From contig PFUQ01000006.1 in the NCBI GenBank assembly GCA_002790175.1, positions 445-18,668 of the forward strand: DNA of 18,224 nucleotides, in the 5' to 3' direction. Of this stretch, positions 7,412 to 15,298 are shown in pieces. A program made the position numbers and the translations under genes. The notes below the pieces were generated by a model that saw only the letters and a program-made list of their open reading frames with translations, made no database searches and had not been told where the DNA came from. The stretch comes from Flavobacteriales bacterium CG_4_9_14_3_um_filter_32_8. GTDB taxonomy: Bacteria > Bacteroidota > Bacteroidia > Flavobacteriales_E > Vicingaceae. Within the stretch, counting starts at the first letter, position 1. Each line of letters starts with the position of its first letter.

Positions 7412-8692
7412 ATGAATCAGATAGCTAGCCAAAATGCCCCTTCGTCTTGGGTTGTTGTTCCTCATTTTATGTTTGGAGCAATAACTTGGCTTGTTGTTAC
7501 ACTTTTGATTGTGTTTAATTCTGCTGCGTTTACACAACATTTTTTTAACCCCATCTTACTGTCCATTACACATTTACTGGCTTTAGGTTGGATAACCATG
7601 GTAATATTTGGAGCCTTATACCAACTCATTCCAGTTATTATGGAAGTAAAATTATTCAGCGAAAAATTGGCATTTTCGTCATTTTTTTTACTCGGATTTG
7701 GAGCTATTTTACTAGCAATTTCCTTTTGGTTTTTTTCGTTCGGAACACTAATGTTTATTGCTGGAAGCATAATTGTAATTGCAGTTGTGCTTTTTGTTTT
7801 AAATGTTTTAGTTACCGCCTATCAATCTACCAAAAAAAGTATAGAACGAACATTTATCGTTACTGCTGTAATTTGGTTGTTATTTACCGTCTTGGCAGGA
7901 TTAACTTTAGCAATTAATTTTACACATACTTTTTTAAAACCATCCCATTTAGAACTTTTAAAACTCCATGCTCATGCAGGTTTGGCAGGTTGGATGATTC
8001 AACTAATTATTGGAGTAAGTAGTCGGTTGTTGCCCATGTTTATGGTTGCTCACAATCTAACCACAATTAAATTAACCTTTGCTTATTACCTCATTAATTT
8101 AGGATTAATTATCGGAATTGTTTCACTTTATCTTCAAGTTAACTATGTTGTAACTATTAGTGTAATACTAGTTGTGGTGGGTATTTTTGGTTATTTGTCA
8201 TACCTTTATGAAGCCTATCAAAAAAGAGTAAAAAAGCAACTCGATATTGGAATGAAACAATCTGCCCTCTCTTTTGTGGTGTTTGTTATTCCGTTAGCGG
8301 CAATAATAATCTTAGCTTTAAATTTTGAAATTCTTCAACGCATAACCTTACCTTTATCAGTAGCTTATGGAAGTGCCATTTTTATCGGATTTTTTACTTC
8401 TTTAATTATGGGACAAACCTATAAAACTTTACCTTTTATTATTTGGCTAAAAGTTTACAGAGGTAAAATTGGAAAAGTAAAAATGCCTTTGCCAAAAGAA
8501 CTTTATCACGAAAAAATAGCTATTGCACAAGTATGGATTTTTGCTTTAGGATTTATTTTATTTCTTTTAGGAATACTTACAACAATAAATTTTTTAGTAA
8601 GTATAAGCGGAATCGTTTTGTTTTTGTCCGTTGCACTATACAATTTTAATATCGTAAAAATTATTTTTCATCAACCAAAAAATATCGAATAA
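7412..8692 (+). CDS. Polytopic heme-copper-oxidase subunit I-like (NnrS/CcoN-like) membrane protein
   Basis: The 426-residue protein is almost entirely hydrophobic, with about 12 membrane segments. Histidines sit within or next to helices: H54 (SITHLLALGW), H186 and H188 (LHAHAGLAGW) and H214 (MVAHN). Paired helices with conserved His and the GW turns resemble subunit I of cbb3 oxidases/NO reductases and the NnrS family of NO-response membrane hemoproteins. It is shorter than CcoN or NorB, and no partner cytochrome c or CuA subunit is encoded nearby. It is therefore more likely a heme-binding NO-response or electron-transfer protein than a complete oxidase. The gene follows the previous stop with no gap, and its stop overlaps the next start (TAATG), which implies coupled translation. 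Precise family name and activity are uncertain. Confidence 0.7.
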   Translation: MNQIASQNAPSSWVVVPHFMFGAITWLVVTLLIVFNSAAFTQHFFNPILLSITHLLALGWITMVIFGALYQLIPVIMEVKLFSEKLAFSSFFLLGFGAILLAISFWFFSFGTLMFIAGSIIVIAVVLFVLNVLVTAYQSTKKSIERTFIVTAVIWLLFTVLAGLTLAINFTHTFLKPSHLELLKLHAHAGLAGWMIQLIIGVSSRLLPMFMVAHNLTTIKLTFAYYLINLGLIIGIVSLYLQVNYVVTISVILVVVGIFGYLSYLYEAYQKRVKKQLDIGMKQSALSFVVFVIPLAAIIILALNFEILQRITLPLSVAYGSAIFIGFFTSLIMGQTYKTLPFIIWLKVYRGKIGKVKMPLPKELYHEKIAIAQVWIFALGFILFLLGILTTINFLVSISGIVLFLSVALYNFNIVKIIFHQPKNIE

Positions 8693-9000
8693 TGAATACC
8701 TTAAACGAAAAAATAGTAGAATTGCTAAAAGGAGTAATAGACCCAGAATTAATGGTGAATGTTGTAGATTTGGGATTAGTTTATGCAGCAAAAATCAATG
8801 AAACTGACCACAAAATTAATATTGATTTAACACTTACTTCTCCTGGTTGCCCAATGGGTGATATGATTGTTGAGGATGCTAAGCAGTTAATCTTAGCCAA
8901 TTATCCAGCTTATGAAGTCAACATTGATTTGGTTTGGGAACCTGCTTGGACTTTAGAGAATTTAACAGAAAAAGGTAAAGCCGCTTTAGGTCATTTTTAA
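8692..9000 (+). CDS. MIP18/DUF59 family metal-sulfur cluster assembly factor (SufT/PaaD-like)
   Basis: This 102-residue single-domain protein has all the family landmarks: DPE at 17-19, VVDLGLVY at 24-31 and TSPGCPM with C53. A VWEPAW strand at 81-86 is followed by a short tail. DUF59 proteins help load or mature Fe-S clusters on client proteins; the conserved cysteine may bind a cluster or metal. There is no signal peptide. The first base of its ATG is the last base of the upstream stop, and it ends 9 bp before the Rrf2 gene. In this operon a role in restoring clusters after nitrosative damage is a fair inference. A SUF-operon role is less likely because no suf genes are present in the window. 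Confidence 0.88.
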   Translation: MNTLNEKIVELLKGVIDPELMVNVVDLGLVYAAKINETDHKINIDLTLTSPGCPMGDMIVEDAKQLILANYPAYEVNIDLVWEPAWTLENLTEKGKAALGHF

Positions 9001-9009
9001 ACTACAGAA

Positions 9010-9441
9010 ATGCTATCACAAAAATGTAAATACGCATTACGAACTGTTTTATTTCTTGCTATAGAAGGGGATAAATCTTGTCCAAAAGGAGGAAAAGACA
9101 TTTCAACAACACTTAAAATTCCAGAGGCTTACACGGGTAAAATTTTGCAGGAATTAGCCAAAAAAAACATCATTACTTCTGTTAAAGGACCTGGTGGAGG
9201 ATTTTATTTATCGGAAGACAATTTAAAGTCTCCTATTATTAATGTGATTGAAATTATTGATGGATTATCCTTTTTTGAGTCTTGTGGACTTGGACTTTCA
9301 AAATGTTCGAGTGAACACCCATGTCCTATCCATAATGATTTTAAGATAGCTCGTGAGCATCTAAAAAAAGTATTTATCAATAAAACAGTATTAGAACTTG
9401 CAAACGAAATTAAAACCAATGATTTTACATTAGTGAGGTAG
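9010..9441 (+). CDS. Rrf2 family transcriptional regulator with three-cysteine Fe-S motif (NsrR-like)
   Basis: The 143-residue protein has the Rrf2 winged-helix at about 1-70 (KCKYALRTVLFLA start, ISTTLKIPEAYTGKILQEL recognition region, VKGPGGGFYLS wing). A linker helix follows, then C92-x6-C99-x5-C105, the spacing range of Fe-S-binding members such as NsrR, IscR and RsrR. NsrR loses repression when NO attacks its cluster, so this is a fitting sensor for the operon it ends, implying autoregulation. The inverted repeat at 5090-5115 is the best candidate target. Assignment to NsrR rather than another Rrf2 type rests on context and cysteine count, so no gene symbol is given. No clear intrinsic terminator follows the gene. 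Confidence 0.88.
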   Translation: MLSQKCKYALRTVLFLAIEGDKSCPKGGKDISTTLKIPEAYTGKILQELAKKNIITSVKGPGGGFYLSEDNLKSPIINVIEIIDGLSFFESCGLGLSKCSSEHPCPIHNDFKIAREHLKKVFINKTVLELANEIKTNDFTLVR

Positions 9442-9542
9442 GAAATTTATTATTTATTCCACTTGATAATTCTAAAATAAGCTAAAAGAGTAACTACTAA
9501 TGTAACACTAATTCTCAAAAGTTGCATTTACTAATTGAATTT

Positions 9543-9719
9543 ATGCCTTTAGAATATAAGCTCGAAGCACTAACTAAACCCAATATCTCTTTTGAAACAG
9601 TTAATTATTGGAAATCGAAATACTTTGAATTGTTAGAGCAATACAAAGTTAGTTTGCATTCCAATAAACTTCTACTTGAAAACAACTTAAAAGAATATTT
9701 CAATAAGAATATGAAATAA
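9543..9719 (+). CDS. Possible small hypothetical protein
   Basis: An ATG at 9543 opens a 58-residue frame; the open frame also has a TTG seven codons earlier at 9522. The product is charged and helical, with NYWKSKYFELLEQYKV in the middle and a Lys/Asn-rich end, so a short coiled coil is plausible. No ribosome-binding or promoter signal stands out and no family was recognised. It follows the Rrf2 gene by about 100 bp. It may be a real small gene, the remnant of a larger regulator, or chance. Confidence 0.35.
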   Translation: MPLEYKLEALTKPNISFETVNYWKSKYFELLEQYKVSLHSNKLLLENNLKEYFNKNMK

Positions 9720-9721
9720 AG

Positions 9722-9882
9722 TTATCTTCCAAAGAGTTTCATCTGCATCGGTTGAGATAAACCTACCAAGAGTCGGGAAATGTACTTTTTATAATTACAT
9801 AGGTATAGTTTTTCACAACCTTTTTTATTTAAATCAATTTTTCTATCTCTTTTTCAACCCAATAAACACGAATATTAACCAT
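9722..9882 (-). pseudogene. Possible frameshifted gene remnant
   Basis: On the minus strand an ATG at 9882 opens a 17-codon frame (ending VEKEIEKLI) that stops at 9829. An overlapping frame shifted by one base, open from 9853 to a TAA at 9722, continues with a protein-like ending (YISRLLVGLSQPMQMKLFGR). Joined, the two read like one C-terminal segment. No family was recognised. A plus-strand frame is also open here, without a start codon. The evidence is weak; in AT-rich DNA this could be chance. Confidence 0.15.
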
Positions 9883-9946
9883 TCATCAAATAGTCGAAAC
9901 AAATTAAAAATAATTTAATATTTTTAAGCTTCTAAACTAATTTCTT

Positions 9947-12900
9947 ATGAGAAAAACAAATACATTATTAATTATAGCTTTATTTTTTGGAAATTCGATA
10001 TTCGCTCAACAAAATCAGTTAACCGATTTTATCCAATCAAAAAAAGGGGAGAATTTTATTACTTATAAAACAAGCCGTCCAATTACTGTAGATAACCTTT
10101 TAAAGTTATATAAACAGGGTTTAGGCTTATCAACCAATGATGAATTAGTTACATTAAAAAAAGAAAATGACCAATTAGGTTTTACCCATTATCGCTTTCA
10201 ACAATACAATAGCGGTGTTGAAGTTTATGGTGCTCAATATTTAGTGCATGAAAAAAATCAACAAGTAATTTCTTCTAATGGCAAACTAGTAAGCGGAATT
10301 GTTGCAAATAATTCAGTTGTTTTAACTACCAAAGATGCTGTTGAAAATGCAATTGCTCATGTAAATGCAAAAAAATATATGTGGGAAAATGCTGGAGCAG
10401 AACAACTCATCAAGAAAATTAAAAATGATGCCAATGCTACCTATTATCCAAAAGCAAAAATTGTTTACTTTGATAACTATTTTACACAAATTGGGAGTAA
10501 TTATCAATTAGCATATCAAGTAGAGGTGTATTCTGAAAAACCTTTGGCTAAACAAGATGTTTTTGTAGATGCATTAACAGGAAAAATTATCCATGCTTAC
10601 AATAAAATTCACACAGCAGAGGTAACAGGAACTGCAATTACCAAATATACTGGAACACAATCTATTCAAACCGATTCGTTAGCTTCCAATTCCTATCGTT
10701 TAAGAGAATACGCTAGAGGTGGAGGAATTGAAACTTACAATATGTTGCAAGGAACAGATTATGGTTTAGCAGTAGATTTTACTGATTCCGATAATAATTG
10801 GAACAATGTAAATGCTCAACAAGATGAAGCAGCAACAGATGCTCATTGGGCTTCAGAAATGACCTATGATTACTATTTGAGTAAGCATGGCAGAAACAGT
10901 TATGATAATGCTGGCTCAATTTTATTAAGCTATGTACACTATGATGTGAACTACGCTAATGCTTTTTGGGATGGGGTAAGAATGACTTATGGTGACGGTG
11001 ATGGTACAACTTATACCGCTTTAACTTCTCTAGATGTTGGTGGTCATGAAATTACCCACGGAGTTACAGAATATACAGCAAACTTGGTCTATCAAAATGA
11101 ATCTGGAGCATTAAACGAATCCTTTAGTGATGTCTTTGGTGCAGCTATTGAGTTTTATGCCGATTCAGCTAACGGCGATTGGTTGGTTGGTGAAGATTTT
11201 GATGTTAACGGAACTGGATTTCGATCCATGTCAGACCCCAACTCACAAGGGGATCCTGATACTTATTTAGGAGTAAATTGGGAATTTACAGCAGTAGATA
11301 ATGGTGGAGTTCATACCAATAGTGGAGTTCAAAATTACTGGTTTTATTTACTTTCGGATGGAGGAAGTGGCACCAACGATAATGGAGATGCTTATGTGGT
11401 TGGAGGTTTAGGATTAGACACCGCTGCTGCTATTGCGTATCGTAATTTATCTGTTTATCTTACTCAATCATCCGAATATGCAGATGCTCGAGCTGGTTCG
11501 CTTCAAGCAGCAGAAGATTTATATGGAGTATGTTCTAATGCAGTAATAGAGACATCAAAAGCATGGGCAGCCGTTGGTGTTGGTTTTGCAATTGAAGATA
11601 ACGACCTTGCTATACTTTCTGTTGAATCTCCAACTACAGGTTGTGGTTTAACAAATGCCGAAACAGTAACCATAAAAATAAGAAACAATGGATGTATGAT
11701 TAATTTACTTCCTGGAGATACCATTCCAGTTCATTTTCAGGTTGACGGTGGTGCAATTGTAAATGAATTAATAACCTTAGCAAGCCAATTTAATGGTGGA
11801 GATACCATTAGTTACACCTTTGTTGCAAGTGCTGATTTGTCAACTATTGGATTTCACACCGTTAGTTCTTGGGTGAACTATAATTTTGACGCACAACCTT
11901 TAAATGATAGCATCATCAACCTACAAATTGAGAATAAAATTCAACAAAATGTTGATGTTGCACTTTCAAAAATCGTTTCCCCAATTTCCGATTGTCATTT
12001 AACAGGAGGCGAAACTGTGAAAGTTGAAATCCAATTTCTGGGATGCGATTCATTAGCTGCTGGAACCAATATTGATGTTGCTTATCAATTAGATGGAGGA
12101 GCTATAGTTAGTGAAACTTTTAGCTTAGGAAACACATTGTATGCTGAAGACACCACGTCTTATACATTTACCAACACTGTAAATCTTTCAGCTAATGGAA
12201 TACATGTGTTAGATGCTTGGACAGCTTTTTCAATTGACAATATGAATGGGAACGATACGCTTATTGGTCACAGTATAAAACATCCTTATCCATTATTTCA
12301 TAACGATAAAGTTACTTTCGAAAGCAATGTTGCTGTTTTAGACACAATGCTGCTTACAGAAAATGTTCAGTCTGATGTTGCTGTTTCTAATGCTTCAGCA
12401 GCTACAGGAACCTACGCTTTGCGAATGACTGGTGGCGATCCTATCAATTCAGGAATTATTCCTGACACAGATACCACAAATTTTTGGAGTAAAAACTTAG
12501 AGTTTGCTGCTTTTGCAAAATTTTGTGTAGATGCAACTAGTTGGTCAGCAGCATCTTTATATTTCGATTTAAGACAGACTTCATCCAAAGTGTATGCTTT
12601 ACAGTTAGGACAGCCTGTTCCAGAAGCAAGTAGTTTAAGAATTGTGGCAGATGGAATCCAAATAGGAAGTACTTACAATCCAATTACTGAAATTGGAGAC
12701 CCTTTTGTTAACAAAGCAGTTAACTTAAATGCTTTTGCAGGTACTCAGTTTGAGGTAGTTTTTGAAACTAGAATGGGCTTTAGTGAGGCTGCCGACCCAT
12801 TAAGTGGTTTTCCTTTTAATAGCGAAGGAGACAATGCTTATATTGATAACATTGTGTTTTCTCAGTTTGCAGTAGGTGTTGAAGAACATCACAATATCGA

Positions 12901-13147
12901 AAGCTTAGGTGTGTTCCCTAATCCAACAAATGGGGTGTTTTCTGTTCAATTTATTTCCAATATTAACCAAAATGTTCAGTTAGAAATTTATAATGTACTA
13001 GGAAGTTTAATAGGTTCTGAAAACAAAGAAGTAATGAAAGGAATTAATAATTTAGATGTTACTATTTCTAATCAATCTAAAGGTGTTTATCTAATAAAAT
13101 TAATAGCTGGAGAAAGTATATATGTCAACAGAATAGTAAAAAATTAA
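9947..13147 (+). CDS. Secreted M4 (thermolysin-like) metallopeptidase with T9SS sorting domain
   Basis: This 1066-residue zinc endopeptidase precursor has a signal peptide at 1-20 (cut before QQ) and an FTP propeptide domain at about 22-75. A PepSY-like prodomain runs to about 220, and the M4 catalytic region spans about 225-545. The zinc site is complete: H367-E368-x-x-H371 (GGHEITHGV) with E391 as third ligand (GALNESFSD). The transition-state histidine is H456 (DNGGVHTNSG). Two related CARDB-like beta domains follow at about 551-662 and 668-780, then a jelly-roll-like segment at about 785-975. A type A sorting domain is at 985-1066 (VFPNPTNG, YNVLGSLIG, SKGVYLIKLIAGE). The protein is expected to cross the outer membrane by T9SS, lose its propeptide, and degrade extracellular protein for nutrition. 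It is monocistronic and convergent with the next gene, one base between stops. Confidence 0.93.
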   Translation: MRKTNTLLIIALFFGNSIFAQQNQLTDFIQSKKGENFITYKTSRPITVDNLLKLYKQGLGLSTNDELVTLKKENDQLGFTHYRFQQYNSGVEVYGAQYLVHEKNQQVISSNGKLVSGIVANNSVVLTTKDAVENAIAHVNAKKYMWENAGAEQLIKKIKNDANATYYPKAKIVYFDNYFTQIGSNYQLAYQVEVYSEKPLAKQDVFVDALTGKIIHAYNKIHTAEVTGTAITKYTGTQSIQTDSLASNSYRLREYARGGGIETYNMLQGTDYGLAVDFTDSDNNWNNVNAQQDEAATDAHWASEMTYDYYLSKHGRNSYDNAGSILLSYVHYDVNYANAFWDGVRMTYGDGDGTTYTALTSLDVGGHEITHGVTEYTANLVYQNESGALNESFSDVFGAAIEFYADSANGDWLVGEDFDVNGTGFRSMSDPNSQGDPDTYLGVNWEFTAVDNGGVHTNSGVQNYWFYLLSDGGSGTNDNGDAYVVGGLGLDTAAAIAYRNLSVYLTQSSEYADARAGSLQAAEDLYGVCSNAVIETSKAWAAVGVGFAIEDNDLAILSVESPTTGCGLTNAETVTIKIRNNGCMINLLPGDTIPVHFQVDGGAIVNELITLASQFNGGDTISYTFVASADLSTIGFHTVSSWVNYNFDAQPLNDSIINLQIENKIQQNVDVALSKIVSPISDCHLTGGETVKVEIQFLGCDSLAAGTNIDVAYQLDGGAIVSETFSLGNTLYAEDTTSYTFTNTVNLSANGIHVLDAWTAFSIDNMNGNDTLIGHSIKHPYPLFHNDKVTFESNVAVLDTMLLTENVQSDVAVSNASAATGTYALRMTGGDPINSGIIPDTDTTNFWSKNLEFAAFAKFCVDATSWSAASLYFDLRQTSSKVYALQLGQPVPEASSLRIVADGIQIGSTYNPITEIGDPFVNKAVNLNAFAGTQFEVVFETRMGFSEAADPLSGFPFNSEGDNAYIDNIVFSQFAVGVEEHHNIESLGVFPNPTNGVFSVQFISNINQNVQLEIYNVLGSLIGSENKEVMKGINNLDVTISNQSKGVYLIKLIAGESIYVNRIVKN

Positions 13148-13148
13148 A

Positions 13149-13583
13149 CTATTCTAATTCAGCTAATTTATTAAACAACTCTTTATGAAAATCAACTAAT
13201 TCGTTGGGTGGGTAATATTGATTTGCACCCCAAGTTATTTTATTGATGGAATTTTTTCCTGTTCTAACATCAATATAGTAAGTCATATTTCCAGGTTGGT
13301 TAATTTCAACTCCTTCGAGTCCTAAAGCATCGATTTTATTTAAAAAATAAATTAAATCAGATTTTTCTAATTGTTTGATAAATACCTCTCTATCGTATTT
13401 AAAATCATATTTATACACTTTACCATTTTCTTCTAAAATGTATTCGGTATAGGCTCCCGTAAACCCACCACCTTTGCCAATAGCATATCTTTTAGTATTA
13501 GCGGTATTTTCTGTTGTAGGTTCGGCAGGCTTGCAACCTACAAAAATTAATACGATAGATAAAATAGATATAATCTTTTTCAC
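13149..13583 (-). CDS. Small hypothetical lipoprotein
   Basis: The 144-residue product has a typical lipoprotein signal: a Lys-Lys start, a hydrophobic core and lipobox FVGC with C17. A Thr/Glu/Asn-rich linker follows, then a compact domain with a GKGGGFTGAYTEY turn. This looks like a small Bacteroidota lipoprotein of unknown role, in which a glycine-rich strand leads into YILEENGKVYKYDF. No enzymatic motif is visible. Its stop lies one base past the stop of the M4 peptidase on the other strand. It is divergent from tonB with a 91-bp gap and has an exact -7 box upstream. Confidence 0.7.
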   Translation of the reverse strand: MKKIISILSIVLIFVGCKPAEPTTENTANTKRYAIGKGGGFTGAYTEYILEENGKVYKYDFKYDREVFIKQLEKSDLIYFLNKIDALGLEGVEINQPGNMTYYIDVRTGKNSINKITWGANQYYPPNELVDFHKELFNKLAELE

Positions 13584-13627
13584 GTTATGGAATTATAATT
13601 AAAACAACATCAAGATACTAAAAGTAG

Positions 13628-13635
13628 CAAAATTA
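13628..13635 (-). promoter_or_regulatory. -7 box of the small lipoprotein gene
   Basis: On the minus strand this reads TAATTTTG, an exact match to TAnnTTTG, 44 bp before the start codon. A properly spaced -33 TTG is not seen. Confidence 0.4.
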
Positions 13636-13674
13636 TAGTTATTACAATATTACTAACCATTAAATTCTAATACC

Positions 13675-14364
13675 ATGAATCAATTTAATAAAAAACGAGA
13701 CAGACTCGAAAAATGGAGAAGTGTTTGTTTTCAGCTGGGGTTAATAATTGCTGGAGGATTTACTTTGTTGGCTTTTGAGTGGACTTCACCAGTGTACATT
13801 TCATCACTACCAGGAACAAAAATAATTGACACCGAAGAACCCTATTTACCATTGCCGGATGTTGCTAGAAAAATAGAAAAGCCAATGGTGAAAATTAAAT
13901 TACCTAAAATTAATTCCAATGAATTTGAGATTGTAAAAGTAATTACCAAACCAACTCCTAGCTCAGATCCAACGCCCGAACCTGATCCAAATCCAAAATT
14001 TGATCCAAGTAAATGGAATGTTGCTCCAGAAATAGATCCAGAACCCGCACCAGTTCCAATCGCAGAGATAATGCCTGAATTTGAAGGTGGAATAAAAAAA
14101 CTTTTCCAATATCTAAGTGATAACACGAAATACCCTAAAATGGCTAAAGATGCTGGAATTCAAGGAACGGTTTACATTCAGTTTACAGTTGGAAAAACAG
14201 GAGAGATAAAGGATGTTAAAATACTTAAAAGTGTAAATGATTTGTTAGACAAAGAAGCTATTAGAGTTGTAAAGTCAATGCCCAATTGGAAACCAGGGAA
14301 ACAGAGTGGAAGAACTGTAAGCGTTTTATACAATTTACCAATAACTTTTGTTCTTAAAGGATAA
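13675..14364 (+). CDS. tonB: TonB family energy transducer
   Basis: The 229-residue protein has a short basic cytoplasmic start and one membrane helix at about 18-36. A Pro-rich periplasmic stretch follows (DPTPEPDPNPKFDP near 98-111, PEPAPVP near 122-128). The C-terminal TonB domain spans about 134-229, with the Bacteroidota-type signature FEGGIKKLFQYLSDNTKYP, then GIQGTVYIQFTVGKTGEI and the final WKPGKQSGRTVSVLYNLPITF strands. It passes inner-membrane proton-motive energy to outer-membrane receptors. No exbB/exbD or TonB-dependent receptor is adjacent, so its receptor partner is unknown. A terminator hairpin follows directly. Confidence 0.9.
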   Translation: MNQFNKKRDRLEKWRSVCFQLGLIIAGGFTLLAFEWTSPVYISSLPGTKIIDTEEPYLPLPDVARKIEKPMVKIKLPKINSNEFEIVKVITKPTPSSDPTPEPDPNPKFDPSKWNVAPEIDPEPAPVPIAEIMPEFEGGIKKLFQYLSDNTKYPKMAKDAGIQGTVYIQFTVGKTGEIKDVKILKSVNDLLDKEAIRVVKSMPNWKPGKQSGRTVSVLYNLPITFVLKG

Positions 14365-14375
14365 AAAAATAGAAC

Positions 14376-14406
14376 AAGAGGCTGTTCTAAAAATAGCCTC
14401 TTTTTT
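14376..14406. terminator. Bidirectional intrinsic terminator
   Basis: AAGAGGCT (14376-14383) pairs with AGCCTCTT (14395-14402) around an 11-nt loop, followed by a T-run to 14406. It lies 12 bp past the tonB stop and at the very end of the convergent SDR gene, so it can serve both. Confidence 0.8.
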
Positions 14407-15196
14407 ATAAACTTTTGGTTCTTCCTCCATCCACTGGAAGATTAATTCCGCTGATGTAACTTGCAGCTGGTGATGCTAAAAATGCTACTGCATAAGCCAC
14501 TTCTTCTGGTTGTGCAATTCTTTTTAATGGAACTTGATTTGCCATCTCTTGCTGAATAATATTCGAACTTTTTCCAGTTTTTGTGGCAGTATTACTAATT
14601 ATTGATTTTAATCTAACAGTATTCGTCGCACCAGGTAATACATTATTTACAGTTATTCCAAATTCGCCTAACTCATTGGCTAAAGTTTTGCTCCAATTGG
14701 CAACAGCACCTCGAATAGTATTCGAAACGCCCAATCCGTTAAGTGGTTGTTTTACCGATGTAGAAATAATATTGATGATTCTACCATAGCCACTTTTTTT
14801 CATCTCTTCTTTTACGGCTTGCACTAAAATATGATTACAGATGAGGTGACTAGAAAAAGCATGAATAAATTCATCTGTCTTCGCATTTTCAATTAACCCA
14901 CCAGCAGGACCTCCAGTATTATTAACTAAAATATTAATTTTCATATCATTTATTTCTAAAAAATCTTCAATCACCAATTTTAGTTGAGGAGGAATGCTAA
15001 AATCAGCTACTAAATAATGATGAACTTGCCCTTTACTAACATCTAATTTTTTACAAAATGCACTTAATTTCTTTACATCACGTGCAATTAAAATTACGTT
15101 AGCTCCCAATAAAGCCAATTCTGTGGCTATTGCTTTTCCAATTCCTTGAGTACTTCCACAAACAATGGCATTTTTTCCTATTAAATCGATATTCAT
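14405..15196 (-). CDS. SDR-like protein lacking the YxxxK catalytic pair
   Basis: The 263-residue protein has the Rossmann fold of short-chain dehydrogenases: a glycine-rich GSTQGIG at 14-20, an LIARD strand end at 36-40 and NNTGG at 92-96. The C-terminal VNNVLPGATNT and YISGINLPVDGG segments are also present. In the catalytic region, the usual Y-x-x-x-K is replaced by LGVSNTIRG (155-163), with Leu at the Tyr position and Asn at the Lys position. Such non-canonical members form a recognised subgroup (BKR_like_SDR_like) that lacks the full tetrad. The protein may thus not be a standard NAD(P)-dependent carbonyl reductase. It is usually annotated as SDR oxidoreductase or 3-oxoacyl-ACP reductase; the substrate is unknown. 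It is monocistronic, with an exact -7 box upstream. Confidence 0.85.
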   Translation of the reverse strand: MNIDLIGKNAIVCGSTQGIGKAIATELALLGANVILIARDVKKLSAFCKKLDVSKGQVHHYLVADFSIPPQLKLVIEDFLEINDMKINILVNNTGGPAGGLIENAKTDEFIHAFSSHLICNHILVQAVKEEMKKSGYGRIINIISTSVKQPLNGLGVSNTIRGAVANWSKTLANELGEFGITVNNVLPGATNTVRLKSIISNTATKTGKSSNIIQQEMANQVPLKRIAQPEEVAYAVAFLASPAASYISGINLPVDGGRTKSL

Positions 15197-15224
15197 AAAG
15201 CAATTAATTTTATTATTTACTTTT

Positions 15225-15232
15225 CAAAAGTA
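15225..15232 (-). promoter_or_regulatory. -7 box of the SDR-like gene
   Basis: On the minus strand this reads TACTTTTG, an exact match to TAnnTTTG, 28 bp before the ATG. No -33 TTG at normal spacing was found. Confidence 0.4.
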
Positions 15233-15298
15233 CAATTTTTGTTGAACGATAGTTATGATTCTAATTAGTTTAATACCTTTATCAATCAGATTTTAATT

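Larger units (their letters stand above)
9442..9946. other. 505-bp intergenic region with no firmly supported gene
   Basis: Apart from the two tentative items above, no tRNA, strong hairpin or repeat is seen. It must hold the end of the stress operon transcript and the promoter of the M4 peptidase gene, but no convincing -7/-33 pair was found. Confidence 0.5.

Noticed and set aside
7588..7917. Plus-strand 109-codon frame within the membrane protein gene
   Set aside because: Out-of-frame reading of a hydrophobic gene; Cys/Tyr/Asn-rich with no domain logic.
9442..9946. A tRNA or small structured RNA in the long spacer
   Set aside because: No cloverleaf, CCA end or stable GC-containing stem was found by eye.
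13842..14126. Minus-strand frame inside tonB rich in Gly and Ser
   Set aside because: It is the complement of the Pro-rich linker of TonB, which stays open on the opposite strand by composition.
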